From NCBI GenBank assembly GCA_031552845.1, contig JAVBMC010000047.1:1-64000 (forward strand): a DNA stretch of 64,000 nt. The letters run 5' to 3'. Shown here piece after piece: positions 50,145 to 57,661 of the stretch (its first letter is position 1; every line of letters begins with the position of its first letter). This DNA comes from JAVBMC01 sp031552845 (GTDB lineage: Bacteria > Verrucomicrobiota > Kiritimatiellia > RFP12 > DVOR01). The notes below the pieces were generated by a model. That model searched no databases. It worked only from the letters and a program-made list of their open reading frames with translations, and was not told the DNA's origin. Made by a program: the position numbers and the translations under genes.

Positions 50145-51943
50145 GACGCGGACTGCTAGCCTTTGCAGGCGATCTATTCCTCCTCGTATTCGCCTACTTT
50201 CTGGCACACATGTTCCGCCTGCAATTCGGCGGCATCGCATGGTCCTTTCATGAATCCGGACTCTCGGTCATCGTCGTAGTCTCGCTCCAATTATTCTGCC
50301 TTTGGGCCGCCGGCACACGCCGTATCCCGTGGCGTTACATTACAGCGCAAGACACCATCCGCTTTGGCTTGGCGCTATTCTGTGCGGCGGTGCTCGCTGC
50401 CATCCTGCGACAACAGCTCCCCTCTAGCGCGTCCCTCCCGCTCTCCTACGCCATCATTATCCTCGACATGCTCCTAGCGGGAGGATTTCTAGTCGGTGCG
50501 CGATTGCTTGTGCGGCTATTTGACGAGGGCGCCCTTTGGTTCAAACAAACCGGCAGCGTCAAGCGCGTACTCCTCGTCGGCGCGATGAGCGCGGACAATC
50601 CCGTCTTGCGCGAACTCCGCCGCCAACGCGACGTACGCTTCCAAACAGTCGGGCTCCTCGACGATGCACCTAAGAACCAGCGTGCCATCATTCAAGGCGT
50701 GCCGGTGCTCGGCAAAATCACCACCCTCTCCAAGTGGGTCAAGCGCCTGCGCGTTGATGAAATCATCATCTCCTCCGGCGCGCTCTCCCGTCAGGAAATC
50801 CGTGGGCTCACCCAGCTCGCCGAAAAGCTCCAAAAGCCCATCCGCATCGTACCCAGCCTGCCCGACCTGATCTCCGGCAAAGAGAAGGTCGAGTGCCTGC
50901 GCAACATCGATATCTCTGACTTGCTCGGGCGCGTGGAGAATCCTCTCGACAGCGAGGCCGTCACGGGTTATTTCAAAGGCAAGCGCGTCTGGGTGACCGG
51001 TGCGGGCGGCTCCATCGGCTCGGAGCTTGTGCGCCAAGTCGCCCATGCGCAACCCGACGCGCTGATTTTAATCGAACGTTCTGAAACCGCGCTCTACGAG
51101 ATTGACCGTGAAATCCGTAGGTGCTTCCCCGAGTTGCCAATAGTTTCCATTCTTGCCGATGTCGGTGACGAGAGCCACATGCGCCAGCTTCTCGCACAGC
51201 ATCCGCCAGCGGTCATCCTCCACGCCGCCGCGTATAAGCACGTCCCTATGGTTGAGCGTAATCCCGGTGAAGGCGTCGTCAACAACCTGCTCGCGACACG
51301 CACGCTGGCACAGCTCGCCGAATCCGCAGGCGTCGAAGTATTCCTATTAATCTCCACCGACAAAGCGATCAACCCCGTCTCCGTGATGGGCATCACCAAG
51401 CGTCTCGCCGAGATCGCCGTGCGCGACTTACAGGGACGCAGTGCCACACGCTTCTGTGCCGTGCGTTTTGGCAATGTGCTGGGTTCTTCCGGCTCTGTCA
51501 TTCCCCTCTTTAAAGAACAGATTGAACAAGGCGGCCCCATCACCATCACCCATCCCGAAATGCAGCGTTACTTTATGACCGTGCGCGAAGCGGCACGTCT
51601 CGTCCTGCAAGCTGCGACATTGGCCAAGGGCGGCGAGATATTCGTGTTGGATATGGGCGAGCCCGTGAAGATTGCCGATATGGCGGAGGAAATGATCCGC
51701 CTCTCCGGCCTGCGGCCGCATGAGGATATCGAGATCAAATTCACCGGAATCCGTCCCGGCGAAAAGCTGTTTGAAGAGCTCGACATTGCCGACGCCGAGC
51801 AGACGCGCCACCCGCAGATTTACATCGGCAGGATTCCTCAACGTCCCGCAGGCGAAGTGGCGGCGATGTTAGAGGCCGCGGCAACGCTCGCCGGTGAAAA
51901 CGATGCACGGCAAGTGATTGCCGCGCTGAAACCCTGGCTCTAA
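50141..51943 (+). CDS. Polysaccharide biosynthesis protein, CapD/PglF/WbpM-like nucleotide-sugar 4,6-dehydratase
   Basis: 600 aa. Four N-terminal membrane helices (residues 5-125), a first Rossmann fold (RVLLVGAMSADNPVLREL), then a catalytic SDR domain from about residue 280: VWVTGAGGSIGSELVRQ, HAAAYKHVPMVERNPGE and TDKAINPVSVMGITKRLAE. These are membrane UDP-HexNAc 4,6-dehydratases that start synthesis of modified sugars such as bacillosamine-type or quinovosamine for glycans. It is the full-length type. Start at 50141 overlaps maf by 4 nt. Confidence 0.92.
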   Translation: MRRGLLAFAGDLFLLVFAYFLAHMFRLQFGGIAWSFHESGLSVIVVVSLQLFCLWAAGTRRIPWRYITAQDTIRFGLALFCAAVLAAILRQQLPSSASLPLSYAIIILDMLLAGGFLVGARLLVRLFDEGALWFKQTGSVKRVLLVGAMSADNPVLRELRRQRDVRFQTVGLLDDAPKNQRAIIQGVPVLGKITTLSKWVKRLRVDEIIISSGALSRQEIRGLTQLAEKLQKPIRIVPSLPDLISGKEKVECLRNIDISDLLGRVENPLDSEAVTGYFKGKRVWVTGAGGSIGSELVRQVAHAQPDALILIERSETALYEIDREIRRCFPELPIVSILADVGDESHMRQLLAQHPPAVILHAAAYKHVPMVERNPGEGVVNNLLATRTLAQLAESAGVEVFLLISTDKAINPVSVMGITKRLAEIAVRDLQGRSATRFCAVRFGNVLGSSGSVIPLFKEQIEQGGPITITHPEMQRYFMTVREAARLVLQAATLAKGGEIFVLDMGEPVKIADMAEEMIRLSGLRPHEDIEIKFTGIRPGEKLFEELDIADAEQTRHPQIYIGRIPQRPAGEVAAMLEAAATLAGENDARQVIAALKPWL

Positions 51944-51960
51944 TAACCCAAAGGAACGAC

Positions 51961-52425
51961 ATGAAAAAACTGTTTCCCCTTCTCACGTTGTCTGCGCTCC
52001 TCTCCGGCTGCGCCGCTGTTGAGATTGCCTCACCTGTAACGCCCCCAGTGGAACTCCGCGGTTACAAGCCCGGGTCTACCCGCCAGCACATCCACATCAG
52101 CAACTACGGCTACTATCTTTTCAACTGCATTCCGATCTTTGCGGGCGACACCCGCCCGGGCAAAGTCGGCAGCATGAGCTGGTTTCAGGATGACGTCCGC
52201 CTGCCGAGCGTGCAGAATGTTCTGGTCGAGAAGGTCAAAGAGCAGAACGCCCAGATTGATGAGATCCAGCCGCACACCTCGTCAACGTGCTGCTTCGCGT
52301 CCATCCCCTATGTCGGCACGACATTCGGATTGGTCTGGTACAAAGAGGTGCAGCTCTCGGCCGTCATCGTCAATCCGCCGCCCCAACCTGAACAGCCCCA
52401 AACCAAAAAGGAGGCAAACAAGTGA
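51961..52425 (+). CDS. Small lipoprotein, tandem paralogue 1
   Basis: 154 aa. The lipobox LLSGC puts the lipidated Cys at about residue 17. The mature part has HIHISNYGYYLFNCIPIFAG, which matches VAIENYGYYLFGFWPLIAGD in the next gene, so the two are paralogues. Two more Cys (TCCFAS) follow, and the end is Pro/Gln/Lys-rich. Function unknown. AAGGAACG upstream. Confidence 0.82.
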   Translation: MKKLFPLLTLSALLSGCAAVEIASPVTPPVELRGYKPGSTRQHIHISNYGYYLFNCIPIFAGDTRPGKVGSMSWFQDDVRLPSVQNVLVEKVKEQNAQIDEIQPHTSSTCCFASIPYVGTTFGLVWYKEVQLSAVIVNPPPQPEQPQTKKEANK

Positions 52426-52808
52426 AAAACATTCTACTCCTGCTGACAATCGCAATCTTCGCCGGCTGTGCCACAGTTGAAACCGCCGATAACTTCCAAG
52501 GCACCAGCGTCAACGGGCGCGACAAACCGCTTGCTACAGTCGCAATCGAAAACTACGGGTACTATCTGTTTGGATTCTGGCCGTTGATTGCCGGTGATCC
52601 TGAACAGCCGAATGTCAATACCTGCCGTTACTTTACAGACACCGTCACAGTGGACAGCAACGCCAAGATGTTCAAGGCAACCGCCGAAGCATTGAACGCA
52701 CGCGCTGCCGAAGACGTCCGCACCGACATCACCTGGACAGGCTCGTTCTCCATGTGGCTCGTCTGGCGCAAGACCATCTTTACCAGCGGCCTGATTGTGG
52801 AGAAATAA
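52422..52808 (+). CDS. Small lipoprotein, tandem paralogue 2
   Basis: 128 aa. Start is GTG 52422, overlapping the previous stop, with AAGGAGGCAAACA upstream. Lipobox IFAGC, Cys about residue 16. It shares the NYGYYLF...GD core with paralogue 1 and ends in a hydrophobic segment WTGSFSMWLVWRKTIFTSGL, similar to FGLVWYKEVQLSAVIV in the first. Function unknown. Confidence 0.82.
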   Translation: MKNILLLLTIAIFAGCATVETADNFQGTSVNGRDKPLATVAIENYGYYLFGFWPLIAGDPEQPNVNTCRYFTDTVTVDSNAKMFKATAEALNARAAEDVRTDITWTGSFSMWLVWRKTIFTSGLIVEK

Positions 52809-52812
52809 CCTA

Positions 52813-54348
52813 ATGCTGGCACGCGTCTACTCCGGTGCCATCTATGGCATCACCGCGCACGTTGTTGAAATCGAAGTCAACGCCGGACGCGGTGATCCGT
52901 TAGTCGTCACGGTCGGGTTGCCCGATGCCGCCGTCAAAGAAAGCAAGGACCGCGTCTGGACAGCGCTTGCCAACTCCGGCTACAAGATTACACCCGGACG
53001 CGTCACCATCAACCTCGCTCCTGCCGACATCAAGAAGGAAGGCCCCGTCTACGACCTGCCTATCGCCGCAGGACTCATTGCCGCCACCAACACCGAACAG
53101 CTTCCCAAGCTTGAGCACTACGCCCTCATCGGCGAATTAGCACTCAGCGGCGACGTGCGCCGTGTGCGGGGCGTGCTGCCTGTGGTGCTGAAGCTGCGTG
53201 ACAGCGGCCTGCGCGGCATTCTTGTGCCGGCGGATAATGCGGAGGAAGCTTCCGTTGTCGAGGGCATCGACATCCACCCCGTCCGTCACCTGCGCGAAGC
53301 CATCGGCTTCCTGGCAGGCACGCAGGAACTCCCGCGCTTATCAGCCGACAACGCTGCACTCTTTGCACAAGCACAGGACGATGAAGAAGATTTTGCCGAC
53401 GTCAAGGGACAGCATATCGCCAAGCGCGCGATTGAAGTTGCTGTCAGCGGCGGGCACAATATCCTGATGATCGGCTCACCGGGTGCAGGCAAAACCATGC
53501 TCGCACGGCGTATTCCCTCCATCCTGCCGCGCATGACGTTGGATGAAGCGCTCGATGCCACGCGCGTTCACAGCATTGCAGGACAGCTCAAAGCACACGA
53601 AGCCCTTGTCTGCAAACGTCCGTTCCGCGCACCGCACCACACCATCTCCGATGCCGGACTGCTCGGCGGCGGGGCGCATCCCATGCCGGGTGAAGTCAGC
53701 CTCGCGCATCGCGGCGTCTTGTTTTTAGATGAGTTACCGGAGTTTCACCGTAACGTACTCGAAGTGCTGCGTCAGCCGCTGGAAGATGGCCACGTCTCCG
53801 TTGTACGTGCGGCAGCAAGTGTGGACTTCCCTTCAGCCTTTATGCTCGTGGCGGCGATGAACCCTTGCCCATGCGGTTATGCGGGCGACCCCAAGCGTGC
53901 GTGTCGTTGTACTGACCGTCAGCGTCGCACCTACCGCAACAAGATTTCAGGGCCATTGCTCGATCGTATTGATATTCATATTGAAGTACCGCCGGTTGAA
54001 TATGCACAGCTGAGTTCCAAAGCCTCAGGAGAATCTTCCACGCTTATCCGCGAACGCGTGCAGAGCTGCCGCGAAATCCAGCACCACCGCTTCAAGCACC
54101 ACCGCAAGACAAACTGTAATGCAGGAATGTCCGCCCGCGATGTGCAGAACCTTTGTGCATTGGATTCCGCCGCCGCCGACATCCTCAAATCCGCCGTGAC
54201 GGAGCTGAACTTTACCGCGCGCGCTTACAACCGGATATTGAAAGTCGCCCGCACCATCGCCGACATGGATGCCTCCGAGAAGATCAACGAGCCGCATATC
54301 TTCGAAGCTGTGCAATACCGTTCACTCGACAGAGTCAAATGGTCATGA
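52813..54348 (+). CDS. comM: YifB/ComM family Mg-chelatase-like AAA ATPase
   Basis: 511 aa, normal length. ComM is a hexameric helicase that helps branch migration during natural transformation. The N-terminal Lon-like domain (residues 1-170) has GLPDAAVKESKDRVWTAL. The ATPase has Walker A MIGSPGAGKTMLARRIP, FRAPHHTISDAGLLGGG and Walker B VLFLDELPEF. A CPCGY...CRCT zinc-like cluster follows. ATG 52813 is 5 nt after the lipoprotein stop. Confidence 0.93.
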   Translation: MLARVYSGAIYGITAHVVEIEVNAGRGDPLVVTVGLPDAAVKESKDRVWTALANSGYKITPGRVTINLAPADIKKEGPVYDLPIAAGLIAATNTEQLPKLEHYALIGELALSGDVRRVRGVLPVVLKLRDSGLRGILVPADNAEEASVVEGIDIHPVRHLREAIGFLAGTQELPRLSADNAALFAQAQDDEEDFADVKGQHIAKRAIEVAVSGGHNILMIGSPGAGKTMLARRIPSILPRMTLDEALDATRVHSIAGQLKAHEALVCKRPFRAPHHTISDAGLLGGGAHPMPGEVSLAHRGVLFLDELPEFHRNVLEVLRQPLEDGHVSVVRAAASVDFPSAFMLVAAMNPCPCGYAGDPKRACRCTDRQRRTYRNKISGPLLDRIDIHIEVPPVEYAQLSSKASGESSTLIRERVQSCREIQHHRFKHHRKTNCNAGMSARDVQNLCALDSAAADILKSAVTELNFTARAYNRILKVARTIADMDASEKINEPHIFEAVQYRSLDRVKWS

Positions 54349-55337
54349 ACCCCCGCATCATCGCTTGGGAAATCACCCGCCGCTGTCCCCTTGCCTGCCG
54401 CCATTGCCGTGCGGGCGCACAGGACGCCGCGTATGATAACGAGCTTTCGTTCAACGAATGCCTCAACTTGATTGATTCCGTTGCAAAACGTGCCAAGCCC
54501 ATGCTCATCTTCACCGGCGGCGAACCGATGTACCGCGAAGACCTCGCGCACATTGTCGCCTACGCCACGGCTCGTGGACTGCGCTGCGTGCTGGCGCCCT
54601 GTGGCAAACTTGTCACCACCGAGAGCCTGCAACAGCTCCAAGCAGCGGGCATTGAAGCTTGCAGCTTCAGCATCGATGGCTCCACGGCAAAAGTCCATGA
54701 TGCCTTCCGCGGCATTGATGGCGCCTTTGCGCAAATCACCAACGCCGCACGCATTGCCAAATCAATCGGCATGCCCTTCCAAATCAACACCGCCGTCTCC
54801 AAGCTCAACGCCCATTCACTGCCCGCCATGCGCGACTTGGCGATTGAACTCGGTGCCTCTATGCTCGACTTCTTTTTCTTGGTGCCCGTCGGGCGCGGCA
54901 AAGGCATTGCTGAACAAGCGCTCGCGCCGGACGAAGCCGAAGCCGCCCTCCGCTGGATTGGCCAAGAGCGCGGCAAAGGCATCCGCATGCGTGTCACCTG
55001 CGCCCCGCAAAGCGTCCGCGTGTGGAATGGCGAAGGCACAGGCTGTTTGGGCGGCAAGGGGTTCGTCTTTGTTTCGCACACCGGCACGCTTCAACCCTGC
55101 GGATTTCTTGATCTCGCCTGCGGCAATGTCCGCACCGCTTCCGGCGAGATTGACTTCTGGCAGGCGTATGACAACTCAGAGGTCATCCAGAACCTCAACA
55201 AGCCCGAACTGCTCAAAGGCAGCTGCGGACGTTGTGCCTTCGGTGCAACCTGCGGCGGCTGCCGTGCGCGCGCTTATGCCGCCACGGGCGACTACCTCCA
55301 AGCCGAACCGACCTGCCCGCTTGCAACGATTCAATGA
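54345..55337 (+). CDS. Radical SAM/SPASM protein, AhbC/AhbD/NirJ-like
   Basis: 330 aa. The radical SAM 4Fe-4S motif is ITRRCPLACRHCRAGA (residues about 12-22). The second cluster region has LQPCGFLDLACGNVR and CGRCAFGATCGGCRARAYAA, closely resembling heme-d1/alternative-heme proteins (AhbC, AhbD, NirJ). These act on siroheme-derived tetrapyrroles. With Met8-HemA, SUMT-HemD and HemB in the same window, a role in siroheme-dependent heme synthesis is plausible, though peptide modification cannot be excluded. ATGA overlaps with comM and xerD on both sides. Confidence 0.82.
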   Translation: MNPRIIAWEITRRCPLACRHCRAGAQDAAYDNELSFNECLNLIDSVAKRAKPMLIFTGGEPMYREDLAHIVAYATARGLRCVLAPCGKLVTTESLQQLQAAGIEACSFSIDGSTAKVHDAFRGIDGAFAQITNAARIAKSIGMPFQINTAVSKLNAHSLPAMRDLAIELGASMLDFFFLVPVGRGKGIAEQALAPDEAEAALRWIGQERGKGIRMRVTCAPQSVRVWNGEGTGCLGGKGFVFVSHTGTLQPCGFLDLACGNVRTASGEIDFWQAYDNSEVIQNLNKPELLKGSCGRCAFGATCGGCRARAYAATGDYLQAEPTCPLATIQ

Positions 55338-56218
55338 GAACTCACGTCAAGGGTTTCTTAAACTATCTCGCCTCTGAACGCGGTTATTCGCGTAACACCA
55401 TCGAGGCCTATGAACGCGATTTGCAAGACCTCGGGCGCGACATCGGCTTTCTGCCCATCGAACAGATTACCCGCGAGCATATCATCGGCTACCTCGACAA
55501 GCTCCGCGACAACGGCATGAAGCCCCGCTCCATTGCCCGCAAACTCGCCTGCTTCAAAAGCTTCTACCGATTCCTCTTAGAAGAAGACATCCTCGAGCGC
55601 GATCCGCTCGCCATCGTCAGCCTGCCCAAAACACCCCGCACGCTGCCGGTCATCCCGACCGAACTCAACATCCGCCAGATCCTCGAAGCAATTCCGCTCG
55701 ACTCACCCAAGAACATCCGCGACCGTGCAGTCATCGAACTGCTCTATGCGTGCGGCCTGCGCGTCTCCGAGCTCACCGGCCTCAACGTCGGCGACGTCAA
55801 TCTCGAAACAAACACTCTCCGCTGCCGCGGCAAAGGCAACAAAGAGCGCATTATTCCCGTAGGCGACATCGCCGCCGAAACGCTCATGCGCTACCTAAAC
55901 GAAGTCCGCCCCAAACTCCGCAATCCGCGCAAACCGCCCACCGCAGCCATCTTCCTCAGTCCACGCGGCGCACGCCTCACGCGCGGCAGCGTGTATACAC
56001 TAATCAAAGCGCGCACGGTCGAACTCTCCGACACATTACATATCTCGCCCCACACCCTGCGCCATTGCTTCGCCAGCCACCTGCTCGCACACGGCGCCCA
56101 AACCCGCGTCATCCAAGAACTCCTCGGCCACGCCAACATCGCCACCACTCAAATCTACACAGCAGTCGACAGCGGCAAACTCCTCGACACCCACAAAAAG
56201 TTCCACCCCCGCGCTTGA
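55334..56218 (+). CDS. xerD: Tyrosine recombinase XerD
   Basis: 294 aa, normal for XerC/XerD. It resolves chromosome dimers at dif. N-terminal SAM-like domain (GYSRNTIEAYERDLQDLGRD). Catalytic residues are all present: Arg in YACGLRVSELTG, Lys in CRGKGNKERIIPV, HTLRHCFASHLL, LGHANIATTQIY with the Tyr nucleophile. The housekeeping form, not a phage integrase. No dif-like site was recognised. Start 55334 overlaps the radical SAM stop. Confidence 0.92.
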   Translation: MRTHVKGFLNYLASERGYSRNTIEAYERDLQDLGRDIGFLPIEQITREHIIGYLDKLRDNGMKPRSIARKLACFKSFYRFLLEEDILERDPLAIVSLPKTPRTLPVIPTELNIRQILEAIPLDSPKNIRDRAVIELLYACGLRVSELTGLNVGDVNLETNTLRCRGKGNKERIIPVGDIAAETLMRYLNEVRPKLRNPRKPPTAAIFLSPRGARLTRGSVYTLIKARTVELSDTLHISPHTLRHCFASHLLAHGAQTRVIQELLGHANIATTQIYTAVDSGKLLDTHKKFHPRA

Positions 56219-56404
56219 ACCCCCCGGGAGCGCCGGCGTCCTCGCCGACATCTTTCCTTAACGAACCACTTAACCGTTCAGAAACGTCTTTTCATCCGCC
56301 ATTCCCTGAAACCGGTGAGCTTACACCTCGACAGTACGCTTAATTATATTTTCCTGACCTCGAAAATAGCATCAAAAGCGGGGTATATTTATCCGTGATT
56401 GCAT

Positions 56405-56615
56405 CCACGACTCAACTCACTCGCGTCCGCGAGTGGGTGTGACTTTCAGGCGCTTGTACTTTCAGGGACAGGTACGAGTGAGAGTACAGGGTAGACGCCT
56501 TCAACTTCGAAGGCACGTACGACTCGTACTCAACCGTACCTACGAGTGAGTTTGCCTCGTAGGCGCGAGATTTCGCTGAAAGCGCGCGCCTACGAGTTTG
56601 AAGACGCCCGTGACT
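56405..56615. repeat. Array of short palindromes, second copy
   Basis: Inverted repeats such as ACTCGCGTCCGCGAGT, GTACGACTCGTAC, CTTCAACTTCGAAG and CTCGTAGGCGCGAG, like those at 6390-6505. There is no gene between xerD and the leader at 56862; the DNA at 56616-56860 shows nothing I can name. Confidence 0.55.
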
Positions 56616-56861
56616 CAAATCGAAAAGGGAAACTCATTCTGCGCCGTAGCGTTCAGAAGAAAGTTCAAGTACGCCAAAAGCAGTCGTCTACGCATATTTT
56701 AGGCGACAAGGAATTACCTCTTCCCTGTTATCTGCCTGTTTTCATCGTGTGGCATGAATCTGTAAGAAAAACAGACCAGAGATGGAGACCGATATCCCAA
56801 GGAGACATCATTACGTACACAGCGATTGTGTCCTGCTTGAAAAACGGGACCTTCAATTTTA

Positions 56862-57185
56862 TGCTTGCAATGCCTGTTGAAAAGGAGTATCATCCAAAGC
56901 AGTACGGGTGACTCTTATAAACCTGTCCGTTCTTTTCCATCGACGTCCGGTGCCACCAGCCGAACGTCTATAAGTAAGCACACCGCTTATTACAGCCTTG
57001 CGTGAAATCGCCAGTTTCAAAACCAGAGGCTAAATAAGACGGTGCGCTACGTGTGTCTACACGTGGCGTACTCTCTTGTCATATTTCTGGTTTAGGTGTC
57101 TGGCGATACCTCACGCAAGATATGACTTGGGGGTACGCCTTTTTTATTGCCTTGGGCGCGCTCCTTGATAACAACATAGGCAGTC
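56862..57185 (+). promoter_or_regulatory. Conserved promoter plus structured leader RNA, copy B
   Basis: Promoter TTGCAA (56867-56872), 17 nt, TATCAT (56890-56895). Hairpin ACGGGT/ACCTGT (56906-56928) has the same 11-nt loop GACTCTTATAA as copy A. A long-range helix joins 56998-57005 with 57111-57118 and 57008-57012 with 57102-57106. ACGTGT/ACACGT hairpin at 57049-57064. GGCGTAC (57065-57071) can pair either with GTGCGC (57042-57047) or with GTACGCC (57133-57139), which is followed by six T: a candidate terminator/antiterminator switch. The first coding sequence starts at 57199. Confidence 0.72.
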
Positions 57186-57198
57186 GAAGGAGTCGTCA

Positions 57199-57330
57199 AT
57201 GATTCAGTTTTTGGATAAGTTTTTTGGGTTAGGCAGTTCCGGTGAATTCTCGATCGGCTGCGCAGGACTTTCTGTCGTGCTTTTAATCCTAGGCATCGGA
57301 CTTGTTTGTTTTGCAGTCCGCCGTCGTTGA
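57199..57330 (+). CDS. 43-aa small membrane protein, first gene of the toxin-like operon
   Basis: Sequence starts MIQFLDKFFGLGSSGEFSIG and contains one membrane helix (GLSVVLLILGIGLVCFAV) ending in three Arg. The ribosome-binding site GAAGGAG is strong and well placed, and it is the first start after the leader. Function unknown; a holin- or chaperone-like helper is possible but not shown. Confidence 0.65.
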   Translation: MIQFLDKFFGLGSSGEFSIGCAGLSVVLLILGIGLVCFAVRRR

Positions 57331-57371
57331 ATAGTGTTCTTCTAATCGAGTTATTACAGAAAGGATGTTGT

Positions 57372-57533
57372 ATGGCCAGTGACCGTGATCTGTTTGCTAT
57401 TTCGATGTTAGTTTGTACGTTCGGCTTCGTTGCCTTCTTGTTGACCCTACGGGCAGTCCTCTTGCATTATGATCAAAAATCCAAGGAGAAGATTGATGAA
57501 AGCAAGCACGCTGATAAAAAGGTTCAGAATTGA
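57372..57533 (+). CDS. 53-aa small membrane protein, second gene of the toxin-like operon
   Basis: One membrane helix (FAISMLVCTFGFVAFLLTL) followed by a charged tail rich in Lys, Asp and Glu (KSKEKIDESKHADKK). AAAGGATG precedes ATG 57372, so it is preferred over the longer frame from 57306. It lies between the first small gene and the large protein. Confidence 0.65.
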   Translation: MASDRDLFAISMLVCTFGFVAFLLTLRAVLLHYDQKSKEKIDESKHADKKVQN

Positions 57534-57661
57534 GGTTATTCTCAGCGGTGAGGCAATGTGTTGTTGTTGGATGAGCGATTTGAAGTCCGAGCTTGCTATC
57601 TCTATTTTTGAATGATAAACTATATGCAGGGTTTATCAGGAACCCTGCCGGAAGGCTGTTG

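Noticed and set aside
55334..56218. Integrase marking a genomic island with the toxin-like locus
   Set aside because: The protein is a standard XerD in an operon with comM and a radical SAM gene. No attachment-site duplication was found.
56546..56911. 121-aa frame before the toxin-like operon
   Set aside because: It runs across the palindrome array and the promoter of the leader RNA; composition does not look coding and its homologue near copy A is not open in the same way.
57571..57615. 14-codon ATG frame between the second small gene and the large toxin-like gene
   Set aside because: No clear ribosome-binding site and no sign of conservation; it might only serve translational coupling.
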